The notes under the pieces: model-generated | Databases searched by the model: none | What the model saw: only the letters and a program-made list of their open reading frames with translations | What the model was told of the DNA's origin: nothing | In this document: positions 61,941 through 64,000 of the stretch, in pieces | Numbering within the stretch: position 1 is the stretch's first letter | How the letters are laid out: each line of letters begins with the position of its first letter | From: Clostridiaceae bacterium | Lineage (GTDB): Bacteria > Bacillota > Clostridia > Lachnospirales > Lachnospiraceae | NCBI GenBank assembly: GCA_902362725.1 | Contig: CABIXM010000006.1 | Coordinates: 1-64,000 of the forward strand | DNA length: 64,000 nucleotides | Direction: 5' to 3' | Made by a program: the position numbers and the translations under genes

Positions 61941-61970
61941 AACGGAGACACCCACAGGGGTGTCTCCGTT
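61941..61970 (-). other. Hairpin between the binding-protein and isomerase genes
   Basis: AACGGAGACACCC (61941-61953) and GGGTGTCTCCGTT (61958-61970) form a perfect 13-bp stem with a 4-base loop, followed by only four U on the minus strand. It sits 45 bases after the binding-protein stop. Hairpins here commonly raise binding-protein mRNA relative to downstream genes. Confidence 0.7.
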
Positions 61971-62014
61971 TCCGCCTCGTTCTTTTCTCTATTCGGTTTT
62001 TTCAGTTCTTTTCC

Positions 62015-63055
62015 TTACTGCGCCATTCCGTTCTCTTCGTAATAGGTAAGGAACTCATCTACGTTGGAAGAATCAATATAAGAAGCTCCAAAGGTCAGAT
62101 CCTCTGTGTCGGACGGTTTCATCTCGCCGCTCTCCAGCTTCTGGATTCTTGTAAGTACTGCATCTGCGTAATCATTGGAATTCTGATATGCGGACGCCTG
62201 GATGCTGCCTTCCTTGATGGCCTTGCAGCCCTGGTACAGTCCGTCGATACCGTATACCAGAACGTGATCCTTGTCTGCCGTCATACCTGCGCCGCGCAGC
62301 GCCTCGATTGCGCCCAGGGCCATATCGTCATTCTCAGAGATAACGCCGTCAATCTTATCGCCGTAAGCGGTAATCCAGTCCTCCATACAGGTCATCGCGT
62401 CTGCCTTCTGGAATTTCTGGAACTTCTCTGCCAGAACTGTAATATCGTCACGGCCTGCCTCTTCCAGTGCCGCATGGAAGCCTTCTCCTCGGAGAACGGA
62501 GCCTGAATAACCTTCCACGCCGCGGAGGATTACAATATTCGCATTCTCAGGAAGCTGCTCAGCTGCTTTTTTTGCTGCCAGATATCCCAGGTCATACTCC
62601 GAACATACCCAGGTGGATATCACGTCATGATTCTCTTCGATATCAATCGCATACATTACAACACTGGTTCCGCTGTCCATCAGCTTCTTGAAAGCATCTA
62701 CCTGAGCTACATTTCCTGAATAGAGAACCAGGCCATAATCTCCGGCAATCTGAATCTGCTCCAGACACTCCAGTCCCTTTGCGTCGTCGTTTTTAGTATC
62801 AAACAGATCTATGGTATAGCCATTTTCCTTTAACTTTTCCTGTGCTGTCACCGCCGTCTGATGATGCCATGCGTCAGACTGGTTACATACCCACGCAATC
62901 TTCGTTCCCGCCAGCTCCGCTGCCGCGCCAGAACCTCCATCCTCTGTGGTGGCTGCCGCTGTGTCAGAGGATGGAGTCTCACTCTTTCCTCCACAGCCTG
63001 CCAGCATACCGATTACCATAACTCCTGCTAAAAGTAACGCAATTCTCTTTTTCAT
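62015..63055 (-). CDS. Sugar ABC transporter substrate-binding lipoprotein (RbsB type)
   Basis: This 346-residue lipoprotein has a signal peptide with lipobox LAGCGG (lipidated Cys21) and a serine/threonine-rich linker to about 45. A periplasmic-binding-protein type 1 fold follows, with GVISENDDMALGAIEAL and VYGIDGLYQG blocks. Aromatic and acidic contact residues (WHHQTA, NQSDAW) suggest a sugar or polyol ligand. AGGAGG precedes the ATG. It is 12 bases after the permease gene. Its ligand would identify the pathway's substrate. Confidence 0.92.
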   Translation of the reverse strand: MKKRIALLLAGVMVIGMLAGCGGKSETPSSDTAAATTEDGGSGAAAELAGTKIAWVCNQSDAWHHQTAVTAQEKLKENGYTIDLFDTKNDDAKGLECLEQIQIAGDYGLVLYSGNVAQVDAFKKLMDSGTSVVMYAIDIEENHDVISTWVCSEYDLGYLAAKKAAEQLPENANIVILRGVEGYSGSVLRGEGFHAALEEAGRDDITVLAEKFQKFQKADAMTCMEDWITAYGDKIDGVISENDDMALGAIEALRGAGMTADKDHVLVYGIDGLYQGCKAIKEGSIQASAYQNSNDYADAVLTRIQKLESGEMKPSDTEDLTFGASYIDSSNVDEFLTYYEENGMAQ

Positions 63056-63067
63056 ACTCTTCCTCCT

Positions 63068-64000
63068 TTATGATGATGTACGTTTTGAACGGGTGAAAGT
63101 ATCCAGACCTACAGCAAGAACTATTACGAGGCCATTTACCACCTGCTGCATATATGAATTCACTCCCATCAGGTTCAATATATTATTAATGATACCAATT
63201 ACAACCGCACCGATAACCGCTCCCCACGCATTACCGGTACCTCCCGCGAAACCGATACCACCAATAACCGCCGCTGCAATTCCCTGGCCCTCATAGCCCT
63301 GCGCTCCTGCCGGAGTTCCCGCGTTAATTCGGGAGCAGTATACAATTCCTGCCAGGCCTGTGAAGGCGCCTGCAACCAGATAAGCCAGAATGGTATATTT
63401 ACGAAGATTGATACCGGAAGCTCTGGCTGCTTCCCGGTTGCCGCCTACCGCATAGAAATTACGTCCCAGACGCGTTTTATCCAGAATCACCCAGAAGATA
63501 ACCGCGCAAACCATCATGATAATGACCGGGTTCGGGATGGGTCCCACATATCCCTGTCCAAGTGCCTTGAAATTCTCGCCTGTTTCGGAGATTGTCATAC
63601 CGTCTGTCAGCAGGTAAACTGCTCCACGTACAGACATCTGCATACCCAATGTCGCCACAAATGGCGGAATATTGAAATAAGCTACAATGATACCAGAGAT
63701 CAGGTTAATCACCACGCCTATCAGGATTGCCACAATCACCGCCAGAATCAAAGATCCGGTTCCCACATATACAAATATGGAAAGGCAGCCCGCAAATACC
63801 AGCGTGGACGCCGCAGCCAAATCCAAGTTGCCTGAAATAATACAGACAGACTCTGCGAAAGCAAGCAGTGCATATACCGATACCTGGCGAAGAATATTGA
63901 TAATATTATCTACCGTCAGAAACCTGTCATTGATAAATGCACAAATAATCATAAAAACCAAGGTAATAACATAAATACTGTATTGTGTCACAAAATTGAC
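63068..64000 (-). CDS. Sugar ABC transporter permease (RbsC type), 5' end outside window
   Basis: This is a RbsC/BPD_transp_2-family membrane permease with about ten helices. It has the coupling segment ILDKTRLGRNFYAVGGNREAARASGINLRKY (EAA-like loop) and ending helices with GGIGFAGGTGNAWGAVIGAVVIGIINN. The frame is open through the right edge, and the first visible GTG at 63991 lacks a ribosome-binding site, so the true start lies beyond 64000. About 310 residues are present of a usual 320-340. The ATPase gene is expected upstream of it, outside the window. Confidence 0.9.
   Translation of the reverse strand, partial: VNFVTQYSIYVITLVFMIICAFINDRFLTVDNIINILRQVSVYALLAFAESVCIISGNLDLAAASTLVFAGCLSIFVYVGTGSLILAVIVAILIGVVINLISGIIVAYFNIPPFVATLGMQMSVRGAVYLLTDGMTISETGENFKALGQGYVGPIPNPVIIMMVCAVIFWVILDKTRLGRNFYAVGGNREAARASGINLRKYTILAYLVAGAFTGLAGIVYCSRINAGTPAGAQGYEGQGIAAAVIGGIGFAGGTGNAWGAVIGAVVIGIINNILNLMGVNSYMQQVVNGLVIVLAVGLDTFTRSKRTSS

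Noticed and set aside
49333..64000. Sulfoquinovose degradation pathway
   Set aside because: A YihS-like epimerase is present, but no sulfoquinovosidase, sulfofructose kinase, aldolase, transaldolase or sulfolactaldehyde enzyme is seen in the window.

Overview
The window looks like chromosomal DNA from a low-oxygen Firmicute, most likely a Lachnospiraceae-type Clostridia. The evidence is gene content and order: the SCIFF peptide with its radical-SAM maturase beside secDF and recJ, a TIGR04086-type membrane protein, an HPr-like protein without the active-site histidine, the murE-priA-def-fmt-rsmB-rlmN-prpC-prkC-rsgA-rpe-thiN order typical of Firmicutes, and an oxygen-sensitive glycyl-radical enzyme. 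I saw no rRNA, CRISPR array, prophage or transposase.

Layout. (1) 1-8.7 kb: a small unknown ORF, recJ, and a DUF1016/YhcG nuclease with its own promoter. A bidirectional terminator separates them from scfA-scfB-secDF; scfA is a 47-residue six-cysteine peptide gene too short for ordinary ORF cut-offs. Then come a small membrane protein, a rod-like ~200-nt structured RNA candidate with 6S-RNA architecture, and a Cys-rich DUF1540 protein. (2) 8.7-24.4 kb: purL followed, with almost no spacing, by three polytopic GT-C/GT39-like glycosyltransferase genes. One of these is two family units fused end to end. A large YfhO/PTPS_related-type membrane protein ends the operon, and its paralogue lies divergently on the other side of purL, followed by a LysR regulator. 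(3) 24.4-43 kb: a nuclease-helicase of the DinG/XPD class, the HPr-like gene, then the long housekeeping operon murE to thiN (peptidoglycan, replication restart, N-terminal formyl-Met processing, rRNA methylation, the PASTA kinase/phosphatase pair, ribosome GTPase), and an aldose-1-epimerase relative. (4) 42.7-49.2 kb: a small RNA candidate, hicAB, tRNA-Gly(CCC), radA, an unknown conserved protein, clpC and an SH3 membrane protein. (5) 49.3-64 kb: an accessory catabolic region. It holds an AGE-family epimerase/isomerase divergent from a GntR regulator, a DUF362 ferredoxin-like protein, an FMN alpha-hydroxyacid oxidase relative, a MATE exporter, an FGGY kinase, a glycyl-radical enzyme and its activase, an AllA-fold protein, a fucose/arabinose-isomerase relative, and a sugar ABC transporter binding protein and permease. 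The permease runs off the right edge.

How the genes work together. Region 5 reads as one catabolic unit: ABC import of a sugar-like compound, aldose-ketose isomerisation, radical-based elimination or cleavage by a dehydratase/lyase-type glycyl-radical enzyme (GCTE active-site motif, glycyl loop near the C terminus), phosphorylation by the FGGY kinase, and side steps by the FMN enzyme and exporter. The substrate cannot be read from sequence, and this is the best candidate for an undescribed pathway. Region 2 is probably an envelope glycosylation locus. Intercistronic hairpins after scfA, after the binding-protein gene and after the glycyl-radical enzyme suggest that relative expression is set within operons.
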